A stretch of DNA of 64,000 nt, from positions 145,259,234 to 145,323,233 of the forward strand of contig CM043958.1 in NCBI GenBank assembly GCA_014529385.2, written 5' to 3'. Under the pieces are notes generated by a model. It was not told the origin of the DNA and did not search any database. It saw only the letters and a list, made by a program, of their open reading frames with translations. This document shows, piece after piece, positions 63,328-64,000 of this stretch (positions are counted from its first letter, which is position 1; each line of letters begins with the position of its first letter). This DNA comes from Adiantum capillus-veneris. Lineage: Eukaryota; Streptophyta; Polypodiopsida; Polypodiales; Pteridaceae. The translations under genes were made by a program, and so were the position numbers.

Positions 63328-64000
63328 AGCAATCTAGCAGGTCAGAGGAGGAGACCTGGTCCTCTTTGGACAGTTCAGATGGTGATACCTATCTCTTTGG
63401 CACCATTTATGGTAAGAAACATAATCACCTGTTTAGAGCCACTTAGTACGATGACTTTGAGAAGAAGGAAAGGAAGACTAAAGAGTTCACGGATGGGGAT
63501 CAAGCAGTAGAATTTGACACTTTTTCAGGCTTTAGGGTTCCCATCGAGCTCTTGCTTACATACAACAGTTTGACACAGCTTTCTTTGGGGGTAACTTTTC
63601 TGAAGCCTCCAAAGTACAAAAGGCGGCATCTTATCTGAAGTGCAATGCTCAGACATGGTGGTCGACCCTGCTTTTGAACAAGAAAGCTCTGAAAACGTTG
63701 GTAAATTATAAGAAACTATTCACTTTGGCATGATTGACGAAGGAGTACGAACAAGACGTCATCACGGCTTGGAACCATCTGAGGATGGCAAAAGATGATA
63801 CCTTGGTTACGTATTGTCAACAATTTTGGAATACCTTTTTGCTAGTTTCTCTTTTGAGAAGATCCCTATTCTGGAGCATATGGAGCCGTTTTGTTGCGGC
63901 TTACAAAAAGAGATTCGACGGTACTGTTTAAAGAAAAAGTCCAAGAGTATTCAGAAGCTCATGGAACACACAAAGGACGGATTCTCCATGCATTCATGCT
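63328..64000 (+). pseudogene. Second LTR-C gag segment (tandem duplicate), runs off the window
   Basis: Matches 62080 onward with offset 1,248, then 1,184 after the 64-bp duplication. Frame 63734-63931 reads MTKEYEQDVITAWNHLRMAK, YCQQFWNTFLLVSLL and KKRFDGTV. Better preserved than the first copy in the gag core, but frames are still broken (stops near 63450 and 63732). Confidence 0.65.

Overview
Eukaryotic nuclear DNA dominated by nested, mostly decayed retrotransposons. Chromodomain-bearing Ty3/gypsy elements, LINEs with an AP-type endonuclease, plant-type LTRs primed by initiator-Met tRNA, GT-AG introns of very different length, and a gene for a motile-cilium protein together suggest a land plant that keeps swimming sperm. 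A homosporous fern is my best guess; that is inference. No rRNA, tRNA, CRISPR array or bacterial-type operon is visible.

The one convincing host gene is on the + strand and resembles CFAP99, a cilia- and flagella-associated coiled-coil protein. Nine exons with GT-AG borders are visible: 13519-13682, 22106-22223, 22278-22319, 22566-22677, 22783-22983, 23202-23270, 23442-23519, 23623-23751 and 55736-55843. The first and last exons lie outside the window or were not found. Two introns are inflated by transposons: 8.4 kb (13683-22105) and about 32.0 kb (23752-55735). Most of the window therefore lies inside this gene's introns.

Layout. 1-3890: fragments of two LTR families (called LTR-C and LTR-D here) and a protease remnant. 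3896-5865: LINE-A fragment (minus) carrying a 161-bp hAT-like MITE with an 8-bp target duplication. 6633-12761: full-length but broken Ty3/gypsy element (Gypsy-1, minus) with a 5-bp target duplication. 12857-13258: LINE-A scrap. 13519-22105: CFAP99 exon, then an intron with LINE pieces, an LTR-C element (minus) and a repeat cluster. 22106-23751: seven CFAP99 exons. 24045-34860: LINE-A split by a 5.5-kb Ty3/gypsy element (Gypsy-2, plus, pol lost) and joined to a second LINE-A piece. 35003-37342: LINE-A bounded on both sides by (GA)n. 37343-42690: Gypsy-3 (minus) with its 3' LTR. 42690-44055: foreign sequence with a 56-nt G run and another LTR/PBS. 44056-48235: LINE-A split by a small LTR element. 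48240-50431: gag and 3' LTR of an LTR-C element. 50432-55350: LTR-like DNA and LINE-B pieces. 55736-55843: CFAP99 exon. 56070-64000: LINE-A, LTR-C copies, and an LTR-C gag gene split by a LINE-B insertion with a 15-bp target duplication, then partly duplicated in tandem.

Nearly every transposon frame carries stops or frameshifts. The order of insertion can often be read from target-site duplications. LTR-C, LTR-D, LINE-A and LINE-B are my own labels; no database search was possible.
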